Notes under the pieces: generated by a model
What the model was told of the DNA's origin: nothing
Seen by the model: the letters and a program-made list of their open reading frames with translations, nothing else
Database searches by the model: none
Translations under genes and position numbers: made by a program
In this document: positions 1 through 7,513 of the stretch, in pieces
How positions within the stretch are numbered: the stretch's first letter is position 1
Layout of the letters: each line of letters begins with the position of its first letter
Source: Verrucomicrobiaceae bacterium
GTDB taxonomy: Bacteria > Verrucomicrobiota > Verrucomicrobiia > Verrucomicrobiales > Verrucomicrobiaceae
Assembly (NCBI GenBank): GCA_016795365.1
Contig: JAEUHN010000050.1
Location: forward strand, 1-32,820
DNA: 32,820 nt
Direction of reading: 5' to 3'

Positions 1-45
1 AAGGGTCACTGACATGGCCACCAAGCGACTGATCAAGAATCACAA

Positions 46-138
46 GCCGAACAAAACGGATGCAGGCAACGGCTCGAAGGCTGTCTGTCGTGTCAGCAAC
101 GCCTTACGCTCGCCGTCGCCTGATCCGGAGCGTTCGGC
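46..138 (+). repeat. attC-like recombination site 1
   Basis: A 93-bp imperfect palindrome. The outer arms GCCGAAC (46-52) and GTTCGGC (132-138) pair perfectly. Next comes a 5+5-nt non-pairing spacer (AAAAC opposite GGAGC), then a long inner stem (GGAT, CAGGC, ACGGC, AAGGC). One unpaired base (G62) lies in the left arm at offset 16. This R box, unpaired central spacer, L box and extrahelical base order is that of integron attC sites. The R' box starts with GTT but departs from the strict GTTRRRY consensus (C at the fourth position). It would be the 3' end of a cassette whose ORF lies left of the window. Confidence 0.72.
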
Positions 139-159
139 CAAGAAACAGTGTCCATCACT

Positions 160-647
160 ATGATGAAGGGATATTCCATCGCAGCTTTCCTTGGCTTCAT
201 CGCTCTGATCATGATTGGCTGTTTCGTGCCAGCTATGGATTGGGATGGTGCGGTCATAAAGGTATTGATGTGACTGTTGTTGCAGCAGACTCAGGGCTTC
301 CACTGGCAGGCCGAACTGTAGTTATGCTCGGCGCAGGTGGAGTCCCAAGTCTGTCAGGCTTGGATGTCTCCACACGAACGAAATTGATCGGCAGCTTGAG
401 AGAGGCAGGCTCAGCAGGCATCACAGATGAGCACGGCAGGGTTACAGTCCGGGCTCATCTGCGAGCTGGTGGCACTGACACTTTCTTCCTTCATCGCGGA
501 CGATTTGCTGCTGACGGACTGCTTTTGGGCGTCGAGGGAAATGACATTGTGCTAGAGAAGTCTTTAGATGTGCTCTATCCCGGAACGCACTCGATTAGCG
601 AGGTGCTACCACCGACCACGTTGAGACTCGAAACGAAGACGCCATGA
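160..647 (+). pseudogene. frameshifted cassette lipoprotein
   Basis: Two frames join into one sensible protein. From ATG 160 the reading begins MMKGYSIAAFLGF and continues to a lipobox ending IGC at residue 21, a typical lipoprotein signal, then hits TGA at 271-273. The neighbouring frame, from about 258 to the stop at 647, continues with GIDVTVVAADSGLPLAGRTV and resembles a carboxypeptidase-regulatory or Ig-like fold ('GxPLAGRxV', 'TDEHGRVTV'). A single missing base in the ATAAAGG stretch at 256-262 explains the break. Intact, it would be a lipid-anchored protein of about 162 residues. It lies exactly between two attC-like sites, as expected of a cassette. Function unknown. The break may be a real mutation, a sequencing error or, less likely, programmed frameshifting. 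Confidence 0.6.
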
Positions 648-670
648 AAAAAACCATCCCCGGAAACGAG

Positions 671-763
671 GCCGAACAAGACAGATATAGGCAACGGCTC
701 GAAGGCTATCTGTCGTGTCATCCACGCTTCCCGCTCGCCGTCGCCTGATCCGAAGCGTTCGCC
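671..763 (+). repeat. attC-like recombination site 2
   Basis: Second 93-bp copy. The outer arms are GCCGAAC (671-677) and GTTCGCC (757-763), with one mismatch between them. The 5-nt spacers are AAGAC and GAAGC. The left arm again has an extra unpaired base at offset 16 (A687). The left half is closely similar to sites 1 and 3 (GGCAACGGCTCGAAGGC, then TCTGTCGTGTCA). The trailing GCCTAAC (761-767) is a further core-like sequence. It directly follows the frameshifted lipoprotein ORF and precedes the next small ORF. Confidence 0.72.
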
Positions 764-787
764 TAACTCTCAACCACACGCGCTAGC

Positions 788-1147
788 ATGAGTTTTGTTG
801 CCAGCCTATTCGGAAGCTCAAACACCCCTGATCCACGGGCTACGCATCAGCTATTCAGAGTGCCGGTGACCATCGTGATAGAGATTCCAGTCGCGGCCCC
901 ATCACCAGAGCTTGCTACCGATCCAGCGGTCGTTAGCGCTGCTTTACCACATATCTTGAACGACATTGAGTCAGCTTTTGGGGCCTCTGGTGAGATTTCA
1001 GTGTCTGTTGGCGTTCCATCCGTCGTGAATCAGATGGCCGATTTGAGGCCATCTTATCACAGTGCCCTCCCATACGAACACCCATCACACCCGACCGCAC
1101 AGGATCTTGATTGCCGGGAATGGCTTCAGCTGCCACCGACACATTAA
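788..1147 (+). CDS. hypothetical cassette protein, 119 aa
   Basis: An ORF of 119 residues that fits between attC-like sites 2 and 3, starting 24 bp after the first and ending 36 bp before the second. I do not recognise a family. The N-terminal two thirds looks like a folded alpha/beta domain ('FRVPVTIVIEIPVAA' as a beta strand, 'AALPHILNDIESAFGAS' as a helix, 'EISVSVGVPSV' as a strand). The tail is Pro/His-rich. No signal peptide, membrane segment or cysteine motif is evident. Base composition is lower in GC than the central genes, consistent with a captured cassette. Position rather than homology is the main support for this gene. Confidence 0.5.
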   Translation: MSFVASLFGSSNTPDPRATHQLFRVPVTIVIEIPVAAPSPELATDPAVVSAALPHILNDIESAFGASGEISVSVGVPSVVNQMADLRPSYHSALPYEHPSHPTAQDLDCREWLQLPPTH

Positions 1148-1183
1148 TTGCGTGACCGCAACTCAACCCATCGGCCACGAAAA

Positions 1184-1276
1184 GGCGAACAAAACGGATG
1201 CGGGCAACGGCTCGAAGGCGATCTGTCGTGTCAGCAACGTCGTGCGCTGGCTGCCGCTTGATCCGAGTCGTCCGCC
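1184..1276 (+). repeat. attC-like recombination site 3
   Basis: Third 93-bp copy. Outer arms are GGCGAAC (1184-1190) and GTCCGCC (1270-1276), 5-nt spacers AAAAC and GAGTC, and an extra base G1200 at offset 16. The left half is nearly identical to site 1; the right half is more diverged (GCTGCCGCTTGATCC), so the inner stem is weaker. All three sites have the same length and the same position of the unpaired base, which argues for a constrained structure rather than a drifting repeat. Confidence 0.68.
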
Positions 1277-1318
1277 CAACTTCGAAGGTGGTTTGCTAAC
1301 CGTAGCAGGAGTCCCCGC

Positions 1319-1600
1319 ATGAACACCGCACCAGACATGATCGTTGCCGCACACAAGGCATCGAGCGGCCATCGGAGCCAGCTATTGAGCGACGGGGTTG
1401 TGTGCGGTTGTTTCCATTGCTGCGAGATATTCGCGCCATCGACCATCACTGAGTGGATTGATGAGGATGATTCCGGCCTGGGCCAGACAGCCATGTGCCC
1501 TCGTTGTGGCATTGATTCGGTGATTGGCTCGGGCTCTGGCTATCCGATCACGACCGACTTTCTGACCCACATGAGAGATCATTGGTTCGGCGTCGATTAG
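1319..1600 (+). CDS. small zinc-ribbon-like cytoplasmic protein
   Basis: A 93-residue protein with two CxxC pairs, CFHC at 31-34 and CPRC at 60-63, likely one zinc site. The conserved-looking text around them includes 'EIFAPSTITEWIDED', 'TAMCPRCGIDSVIGS' and a C-terminal 'FLTHMRDHWF'. From memory this matches a widespread family of short uncharacterised cytoplasmic proteins seen in scattered genomic contexts including gene cassettes. Molecular role unknown. It starts 42 bp after attC-like site 3 and is on the same strand as the other cassette ORFs. I see no attC-like site after it, so it is probably the last gene of the array. No signal peptide. Confidence 0.75.
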   Translation: MNTAPDMIVAAHKASSGHRSQLLSDGVVCGCFHCCEIFAPSTITEWIDEDDSGLGQTAMCPRCGIDSVIGSGSGYPITTDFLTHMRDHWFGVD

Positions 1601-1730
1601 CTTTCATAAGGCCACAAGCACACCAATCCGGGCTTTTCGACGGTTCGCCGCTCCGAATGGACGAGCGACGACAATTGGCACTTTTCAGGCTGGCGATGTG
1701 GGTCATCGTTGGTCAACGAAGTGCTCCCTC

Positions 1731-2744
1731 ATGAAACTTTTCCTCGCTGCTCTCTCCCTGGCGCTGCCGCTCTCGGCGGCGAACGAACTGCATCTCTACA
1801 CCTGGGCGGATTACATCAAGCCGGAGCTGGTGGAGAAGTTCGAGACGGCGAACGGGTGCAAGGTGATCATCGACACGTTTGACTCGAATGAGGCGATGTA
1901 TGCCAAGGTGAAGGCGGGGGCGGCGGGTTACGACGTGATCCTGCCGAGCAGCTACATGGTGAAGCTGATGGTGAGCGAGGGACTGCTCGCGCCGCTCGAT
2001 CACACGAAGCTGCCGGGTTTGAAGAACATCGATCCCTCGGTGCTGGCCAAGACGAGTGATGCGACGATGACGCACGCGGTGCCGTATGCCACGAGCTATG
2101 GAGTGCTGGCGTATCGCAAGGACCGGATCAAGAACCCGGAGCCAAGCTGGGCGATGCTGGCGCGTGCGGACCTGGGTCGCCGGGCCTGCATTCTCAATGA
2201 CATGCGCGAGACCCTGGGCTCCGCCTTGAGGTTCCTCGGGCACAGCATCAACACTCGTGACGAGAAGCAACTCGCAGCGGCGCGTGATGTGGTGATCGGG
2301 TGGAAGCAGCACATCGCGAAGTTTGACAACGAGCAATACAAGAGTGCGATCGACTCCGGGGAGTTCGTCCTCGTCCATGGCTACAGCGGCGACCTGTTCC
2401 AGGTGGTGAGCGAGAATGATCAGGTGGGCATTCTGATGCCGAAGGAAGGCATGACGATGGCCTGCGATGAACTCATCATTCCCAAGGGCGCGGCCAATCC
2501 GGGGCTGGCGCACGCGTGGATCGCTTTTGTGCTCGATCCCGCAGTGGCGGCGGAGAATATGGAGTGGATGGGCTACATCATGCCGAACCTGGAGGCGCTG
2601 AAGAAGGTGAGTCCCGAGTTCCTCTCGAATCCCGCTGTGGCGATTCCCGATGAGCTGAAAACCAAGTGCGAGGTCATTGATGACGTGGGCGCGGACTTGG
2701 CCAAATACACGAAGGTCTGGGACGAGGTGAAGGCAGCGAAGTGA
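1731..2744 (+). CDS. polyamine-type ABC transporter substrate-binding protein
   Basis: A 337-residue periplasmic solute-binding protein of the PotD/PotF family, which binds spermidine or putrescine and delivers it to an ABC permease. Start chosen at ATG 1731 because it gives a clean signal peptide (MKLFLAALSLALPLSAA); an upstream in-frame ATG at 1698 would spoil it. The mature protein opens with 'LHLYTWADYIKPELVEKFE', the family hallmark, followed by 'YDVILPSSYMV', 'VPYATSYGVLAYRKD' and 'HAWIAFVLDP'. Length is typical of the family. No potA, potB or potC gene is adjacent, so the permease must be encoded elsewhere or the protein acts in sensing. Ligand specificity cannot be read from the sequence. 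Confidence 0.9.
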   Translation: MKLFLAALSLALPLSAANELHLYTWADYIKPELVEKFETANGCKVIIDTFDSNEAMYAKVKAGAAGYDVILPSSYMVKLMVSEGLLAPLDHTKLPGLKNIDPSVLAKTSDATMTHAVPYATSYGVLAYRKDRIKNPEPSWAMLARADLGRRACILNDMRETLGSALRFLGHSINTRDEKQLAAARDVVIGWKQHIAKFDNEQYKSAIDSGEFVLVHGYSGDLFQVVSENDQVGILMPKEGMTMACDELIIPKGAANPGLAHAWIAFVLDPAVAAENMEWMGYIMPNLEALKKVSPEFLSNPAVAIPDELKTKCEVIDDVGADLAKYTKVWDEVKAAK

Positions 2745-2814
2745 GAGCTGGCGACTCGCGGCTGGATGTCGGATGCTGGATTGATGCCGCAGTCTGCGTT
2801 ACTTGCGCCCTGAT

Positions 2815-3525
2815 ATGCAGCGCTCTCTTTTCCTTCTTCTCGGTCTGGCTTTGCTAGTGCCGGCCTTTGCCCAAGACGAACCCAAGACCTACCTTGGTCG
2901 CCGCATCGCACAGACGATGCACTTCACCGGAGCGGAATGGTTGACGCGGCATGAGCGGGAGCGTGAGGAGGCGGGCGAGGTGATGCGCGATGAATTGAAG
3001 CTCAAGCCCGGCGTGAATGTCTGCGACCTCGGCTGTGGCAATGGCTATCACACGATCCCCATCGCGAAGGCCGTGGGGCCTGAGGGCAAGGTCTTCGGCG
3101 TGGATATTCAGCCCGAGATGCTGGACATGCTGAAGGTGCGTGCGCTCGCCGCTGAGGCGAACAACATCATCTATGTGCCCGGCTCACAAACCGAGACCAA
3201 GCTCCCGGATGCGTCGTGCGATCTCATCTTGATGGTGGATGTTTATCATGAGCTGTCCAATCCCGAGCCCATGCTGCAGAGCATGAAGAAGGCGCTCAAG
3301 CCGGGAGGACAGATCGTGCTAGTGGAGTTCCGGGCTGAAGATCACAGCGTGCCGATCAAGCCCGAGCACAAGATGAGCAAGGAGCAGATCATGAAGGAGA
3401 TGACGGCCAATGGCTACACCCTCACCCGTAGCTTCGATAAGCTGCCGTGGCAGCACATGATGTGGTTTGCGGCTGGACAAGCCGGAGGCCCTTCGATAGA
3501 CAAAGCGCCTTCCACCAAACCATGA
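2815..3525 (+). CDS. exported class I SAM-dependent methyltransferase
   Basis: A 236-residue class I methyltransferase. The glycine-rich SAM-binding motif lies at about 67-80 ('VNVCDLGCGNGYHT'), motif II at 'VFGVDIQPEML', and a later strand 'LILMVDVYHELSNPEPML' is followed by 'ALKPGGQIVLVEF'. ATG 2815 is preferred because translation then begins with a signal peptide (MQRSLFLLLGLALLVPAFAQ); the in-frame TTG at 2803 is less likely. An exported methyltransferase is unusual because SAM is cytoplasmic, although similar annotated proteins occur in planctomycete-verrucomicrobial genomes. The stop overlaps the next ATG (ATGA at 3522-3525), suggesting translational coupling. Substrate unknown. Confidence 0.85.
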   Translation: MQRSLFLLLGLALLVPAFAQDEPKTYLGRRIAQTMHFTGAEWLTRHEREREEAGEVMRDELKLKPGVNVCDLGCGNGYHTIPIAKAVGPEGKVFGVDIQPEMLDMLKVRALAAEANNIIYVPGSQTETKLPDASCDLILMVDVYHELSNPEPMLQSMKKALKPGGQIVLVEFRAEDHSVPIKPEHKMSKEQIMKEMTANGYTLTRSFDKLPWQHMMWFAAGQAGGPSIDKAPSTKP

Positions 3526-4172
3526 AACACCTCGCTCTCCTCACCGCACTCGTCGTTTCCTTTGCCAGCGCTTCACACGCCGAAGGTGAATGGGTTTCTC
3601 TTTTTGATGGCAAGTCGCTGACCGGGTGGAAAGCCATCGATGGCAAACCGATCGAAGGCTGGGAGGCGAAGGACGGGGTGCTGCATTTCTCTGGCAAGGG
3701 ACCTTACCTGCTGAGTGACAACGAGTATTCGAGCTTCGAACTCGAGTGGGAATGGAAGCTCGATCCCAAGGGCAACAACGGCATCAAATACTGGGTGACC
3801 CAGATCGGCAAAGAGTGGCTGGGCATTGAATACCAGATGATCGACGACAACGGCCACGCCGATGGCCTCAAGGGTGGCAGCCACAACACGGGCAGCATTT
3901 ACGACATCTTCGATTCGTCCAAGGACAAGAAGCTCAGCCCCATTGGTGAATGGAATCACAGCCGCGTGGTGGTGAAGGATGGCAAGATCGAGCACTGGCT
4001 GAATGGCACGCTCGCGTCATCCGCAGACACCAAGACGCCCGAATGGCAGGAGCACATCGCGAAGAGCAAGTTCAAGAGCAAGCCGGGCTTTGCACCGGGC
4101 AAGGGCAAGATCATGCTGACCGCCCATGGCGATCCTGCGTGGTTCAAGAATCTCAAGATCAGAACGCTCTGA
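3522..4172 (+). CDS. DUF1080 (3-keto-disaccharide hydrolase-like) exported protein
   Basis: A 216-residue exported protein with a signal peptide (MKHLALLTALVVSFASASHA) and one DUF1080 domain covering the rest. Family signatures are 'GEWVSLFDGKSLTGWKA' at the N terminus, 'LEWEWKLDPKGNNGIKYW' in the middle, 'GIEYQMIDDNGHAD' and 'NHSRVVVKDGKIEHWLNG'. The fold is a concanavalin-like beta sandwich; some members hydrolyse 3-keto sugars and glycosides, but most are untested. ATG 3522 overlaps the stop of the methyltransferase gene. The stop codon at 4170-4172 directly abuts the stop of the convergent PQQ-propeller gene with no spacer. Confidence 0.9.
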   Translation: MKHLALLTALVVSFASASHAEGEWVSLFDGKSLTGWKAIDGKPIEGWEAKDGVLHFSGKGPYLLSDNEYSSFELEWEWKLDPKGNNGIKYWVTQIGKEWLGIEYQMIDDNGHADGLKGGSHNTGSIYDIFDSSKDKKLSPIGEWNHSRVVVKDGKIEHWLNGTLASSADTKTPEWQEHIAKSKFKSKPGFAPGKGKIMLTAHGDPAWFKNLKIRTL

Positions 4173-5333
4173 TCACTTCTTCACCGCGCCGTTCTTGAAG
4201 GCATAGACGACGCCGTCGTCGGCTCCAATGATGATCCAATCGCCAGCGACGGCGGGAGAGGTCTTGATCGGAGCGCCGATCTGGGTGGACCAGGCTTCCT
4301 TGCCCGTGGCGATGTCGATGACGTAGAGGTAACCATCATCGCAGCCCACGACGGCGTGCTTCTCGCCGCAGATCACGGCCGAGCTGTCGATGCGGTCGCG
4401 GCACTTGTATTCCCACAAGCCTTTGCCCGTGATGCGGTCGATGCCGTGCAGGCGTTTATCGCGGCCACCGACGACCACGATCTTGGGCAGCAAGGCAGGG
4501 GCGGCGTAGAATTCGAAGTCGCGCTCGCCGTATTCCCAGACCTTGGCTCCATCATTGATCGAGTAGGCACCCACGCGGTTACCGTAGTGGCTCACGTAGG
4601 CGACGCCAGCATCCACGGCAACGTTGTTGCCGATGTAGGCACCCACGTCGATCTGCCGAACCTCCTTGCCCGTGGAGGCTTCGAGAATGTGCAGCACGGC
4701 ATCGCACCCTCCGAGGGCGATCTTGCCATCGGGACTGACGGCGCAGCCACCATTGATGTAGTTACCCGTCTCCACGGCCCAGAGCTTTTTGCCGTCCTTG
4801 GCATCGAGGCTGTAGATGAAGTTGTCGTAGCTGCCGATCAGCACACGATCCTGCTTCGTCGCTGGATCGGTCCAGATGTTCACCGCCGCATGGATCTCGC
4901 CTTGGGTCTCAAACTTCCAGTTCGGCAGCCCCGTCTCGGCGTTCCAGGTATAAACAAAGCTGTCGGTGCAGCCCGCGATCACGAGGTCGCCACTGAACGC
5001 TGCCGCTCCCTCGAAGCTGCCCTTCGGCGCGCTCGACTCCCAGAGCTTCTTCCCCGTGCTCAACTCCAGGCAGAAGAATTTTCCTTCCTTGTTGCCCACA
5101 TACACCTTGCCATTGCGGACCACGGCGGAGGCCAGCATCATCTCGCCCTTGCCCTTCATCTTCTCGATGGTGGCGAAGGTCCAGCCCTCCTGCAGAGGCA
5201 GGTTCAAGGTGGTGCTGGACACGCCGGTCATCGCGGCATTGGCCCGGCTGTAGGACCAGTCGCCCGCGGTCTGGGAAAAGGTGGAGCCTGCGCTGAGAAG
5301 GAGCGTGAGACAGAGACGGGAAAGGTGATTCAT
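4173..5333 (-). CDS. exported PQQ-like beta-propeller protein
   Basis: A 386-residue exported protein with a signal peptide from ATG 5333 (MNHLSRLCLTLLLSAGSTFSQ) and a series of blades with the PQQ/BamB-type repeat: 'GKVYVGNKEGKFFCLELSTG', 'SFVYTWNAETGLPNWKFE', 'NFIYSLDAKDGKKLWAVE', 'AVLHILEASTGKEVRQI', 'LHGIDRITGKGLWEYK', 'YLYVIDIATGKEAWS' and 'GVVYAFKNGAVKK'. Each ends in the usual xxxG(K/T)xxW turn. Such propellers serve as scaffolds or quinoprotein domains; no c-type heme motif is present, so enzymatic function is not supported. It could be a BamB-like assembly factor or a binding protein. Convergent with the DUF1080 gene and divergent from the zinc-ribbon gene, with 49 bp between the start codons. 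Confidence 0.85.
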   Translation of the reverse strand: MNHLSRLCLTLLLSAGSTFSQTAGDWSYSRANAAMTGVSSTTLNLPLQEGWTFATIEKMKGKGEMMLASAVVRNGKVYVGNKEGKFFCLELSTGKKLWESSAPKGSFEGAAAFSGDLVIAGCTDSFVYTWNAETGLPNWKFETQGEIHAAVNIWTDPATKQDRVLIGSYDNFIYSLDAKDGKKLWAVETGNYINGGCAVSPDGKIALGGCDAVLHILEASTGKEVRQIDVGAYIGNNVAVDAGVAYVSHYGNRVGAYSINDGAKVWEYGERDFEFYAAPALLPKIVVVGGRDKRLHGIDRITGKGLWEYKCRDRIDSSAVICGEKHAVVGCDDGYLYVIDIATGKEAWSTQIGAPIKTSPAVAGDWIIIGADDGVVYAFKNGAVKK

Positions 5334-5382
5334 GATGAGAGATTTCGCTGTGAAACGAGTGCCTCGCGAGCATTGTTTCGCC

Positions 5383-5919
5383 ATGCATAACTTCGGCGAT
5401 GAGCCTGAACCACCACCCATTCCGAGCGAGCTGAATTCCGACTACACGGACGAGCCGTTCGCGAACTGCACGCGGTGTGGCGAGAGTCTCAAGGATTTCC
5501 CCGGAGGTTTTCAAATTTCGAAGGCATGGAAGAAGGGCGAGTGCGTCTTTGAATACGCGTTGTGCGATCACTGCCGCACGCAGTTGATGGAGGAGTTTTC
5601 CCAGGAATCGAAGAAGCGACTCGCGCAGTTTCAGGACGAGCATGTGAATCTGGAGTCCGGGCTCACGCATTGCAGCGTCTGCGGCACGGCCAAGCACGCA
5701 GGCAACGAAGCGGAGTTTGTGCTGACGGGTGTCTGTGAAGGTGATCGTCTGCTGCATGGGCTGATGGTTTGTGGCCAGTGCGGCGAGAGCACTCAGAAGC
5801 TGCTTTCCCAGCACACGAAGGACACGTGGCGGCGCTTCCGTGAAGACAACTTCCCTGGGCCTCCAGGAGATGAGGTCTTCGATCTGAATCCGGTCTCGCC
5901 CGTGAAGGTGCTCGTGTAG
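5383..5919 (+). CDS. zinc-ribbon hypothetical protein
   Basis: A 178-residue soluble protein with four CxxC knuckles: CTRC, CDHC, CSVC and CGQC. They form two pairs, each consistent with one structural zinc site, so the protein is probably a duplicated treble-clef or zinc-ribbon domain. Start at ATG 5383 gives MHNFGDEPEPPPIPSELN; the upstream in-frame ATG at 5332 overlaps the start codon of the divergent gene and is less likely. No signal peptide, no membrane segment. I do not recognise a functional family. Confidence 0.7.
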   Translation: MHNFGDEPEPPPIPSELNSDYTDEPFANCTRCGESLKDFPGGFQISKAWKKGECVFEYALCDHCRTQLMEEFSQESKKRLAQFQDEHVNLESGLTHCSVCGTAKHAGNEAEFVLTGVCEGDRLLHGLMVCGQCGESTQKLLSQHTKDTWRRFREDNFPGPPGDEVFDLNPVSPVKVLV

Positions 5920-5993
5920 CAAGACGAGGGCAGGGGATGTGCAAACCGATGGAAGCTCCGGCTTCGTGCGGCGTTTGATCACCTACATACGCG

Positions 5994-7403
5994 ATGCAGG
6001 CGCTCACACGCAGACACATTCTTCAGCAAGCCGGAGCCGGATTTGGCGGACTGGCTTTGCAGTCCTTGCTCGGAGCCGATGGCGTCTTGAACACATCGAA
6101 TCCGATGGCACCGAAGGCTCCGCATTTCGCGCCGAAGGCGAAGGCTGTCATCTTCCTCTTCATGTATGGCGGGCCATCGCATGTGGATCTCTTCGACCCG
6201 AAGCCCGAACTTGCGAAGTGGCACGGCAAGGCGATCCCGGTGTGGAAGAAGGAAGATGCCTTCATGGGCGGCAAGACGAAGAACGTGGCGATGCAGAGCT
6301 ACTATCCCTTCGCTAAGCATGGCCAGGCGGGCATCGACATGGCTTCGGTGTATCCGAATCTTGCGCGCCACGCGGACAGCCTGTGCATGATTCGATCCAT
6401 GCACGCCGAGAGCAATAATCACGGCCCGGCACTCTTCCAGATGAACACCGGCTTCATGCAGGCCGGGCGTCCGAGCATGGGATCGTGGGTGACGTATGGG
6501 CTCGGCTCCGAAAGCGAGAATCTGCCCGCGTTCGTGGTGCTGATGGACAAGCAAGGGGCCCCGGTGAATGGCGCGCTCAACTGGTCAAATGGCTTCATGC
6601 CCGCGACCTTTCAGGGCGTGCCCTTTCGCAGCAGCGGCGAACCCATTGCCTACCTCACGCCGCCGAAGAACGTGTCGCGAGCCCAGCAGCGTGCGCGGCT
6701 GGACTTGCTCAAGCAATGGAACACCGAGTTCGCCGAAGCTAATCCAGCGGAGAGTTCGCTCGCGGCCCGCATCAATTCGTATGAACTCGCCTTCAAGATG
6801 CAGATGAGTGCGAGCGAATGCACTGACCTCAGTCGCGAACCCGAAGCTGTGCGCCAGATGTATGGACTCGACCATCCGGTGACGGCGCACTTCGGCAAGA
6901 ACTGCCTGCTCGCTCGCCGCCTCGTGGAGCGTGGTGTGCGCTTCGTGCAAGTTTACAGCGGAGGCAATGAAGGACCCAAAGCCTGGGATGCGCACGATGA
7001 CCTCAAGCGCAATCACGACCTGCACTGCGCCGAGACCGATGGTCCGATCGCGGCGCTGCTCGACGACTTGAAAATCAGCGGCATGCTCGATTCCACACTC
7101 GTCGTCTGGGGCGGTGAGTTCGGTCGTTCACCGGTCGCCGAGAATGGCAAGGGTCGCGATCATCATCCCAAGGGATTCACCATGTGGATGGCTGGCGGTG
7201 GCATCAAAGGCGGCATGATCCATGGCGCCACGGATGAGTTTGGCTACAACGCCATTGAAAACCGCATGTCCGTGCCCGACCTGCACGCAACGATACTGCA
7301 TCAACTCGGCTTCGATCACGAGCAACTCACGTATCGGTTCAATGGTCGCGACTACCGCCTCACCGATGTCAGCGGCGACGTGGTGCGTGCTCTGATTGCT
7401 TGA
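5994..7403 (+). CDS. DUF1501 Tat-exported sulfatase-like protein
   Basis: A 469-residue DUF1501 protein. The N terminus carries a twin-arginine signal (TRRHILQQAGAGFGGLAL, arginines 6-7). Family text follows: 'KAVIFLFMYGGPSHVDLFDPKP', 'MIRSMHAESNNHGPALFQMNTG', 'GRPSMGSWVTYGLGSE', 'VVWGGEFGRSP', 'GRDHHPKGFTMWMAGGG' and a C-terminal 'MSVPDLHATILHQLGFD'. The fold is alkaline phosphatase/sulfatase-like with metal-binding His and Asp residues, but activity is not established for the family. In planctomycetes and verrucomicrobia it is usually next to a DUF1549/DUF1553 cytochrome protein; no such partner is adjacent here. Confidence 0.93.
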   Translation: MQALTRRHILQQAGAGFGGLALQSLLGADGVLNTSNPMAPKAPHFAPKAKAVIFLFMYGGPSHVDLFDPKPELAKWHGKAIPVWKKEDAFMGGKTKNVAMQSYYPFAKHGQAGIDMASVYPNLARHADSLCMIRSMHAESNNHGPALFQMNTGFMQAGRPSMGSWVTYGLGSESENLPAFVVLMDKQGAPVNGALNWSNGFMPATFQGVPFRSSGEPIAYLTPPKNVSRAQQRARLDLLKQWNTEFAEANPAESSLAARINSYELAFKMQMSASECTDLSREPEAVRQMYGLDHPVTAHFGKNCLLARRLVERGVRFVQVYSGGNEGPKAWDAHDDLKRNHDLHCAETDGPIAALLDDLKISGMLDSTLVVWGGEFGRSPVAENGKGRDHHPKGFTMWMAGGGIKGGMIHGATDEFGYNAIENRMSVPDLHATILHQLGFDHEQLTYRFNGRDYRLTDVSGDVVRALIA

Positions 7404-7439
7404 TCCGTTCATCGCAGGCTTGCTGTCCGACGGTGGGTC

Positions 7440-7488
7440 TTCACACTTTCTTAACGCCTGGGCGCAAGCCATTCACTGGCGGGCAAGG
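7440..7488 (+). promoter_or_regulatory. shared potassium-locus upstream element, copy 1
   Basis: Upstream of kup. Contains TTCACA (7440-7445), TTCTTAACGC (7448-7457), then exactly 14 nt, then TTCACTGGC (7472-7480), and CAAGG at 7484-7488. The same three blocks with identical spacing occur before the histidine kinase gene. The two TTCAC blocks are 32 bp apart, about three helical turns. It ends 25 bp before the kup ATG. Probably an operator or promoter recognised by the KdpE-like regulator encoded downstream; this is inferred. Confidence 0.65.
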
Positions 7489-7513
7489 AGAGTGCGGGAA
7501 TGGTCGAGGCGTC

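Noticed and set aside
60..159. Extension of the first cassette ORF upstream to position 60.
   Set aside because: This stretch is the attC-like palindrome itself; the lipoprotein signal in the other frame at 160 is a far better N terminus.
1601..1730. A possible fourth attC site after the last cassette ORF, around GGCCACAAG (1610) and GGTTCGCCGC (1644).
   Set aside because: The arms do not pair at the spacing of the other three sites, and the conserved GGCAACGGCTCGAAGGC core is absent.
1713..2513. A 266-codon minus-strand ORF opposite the PotD-like gene.
   Set aside because: Antisense to a gene with a clear signal peptide and family motifs; the product is His/Arg-rich without domain features.
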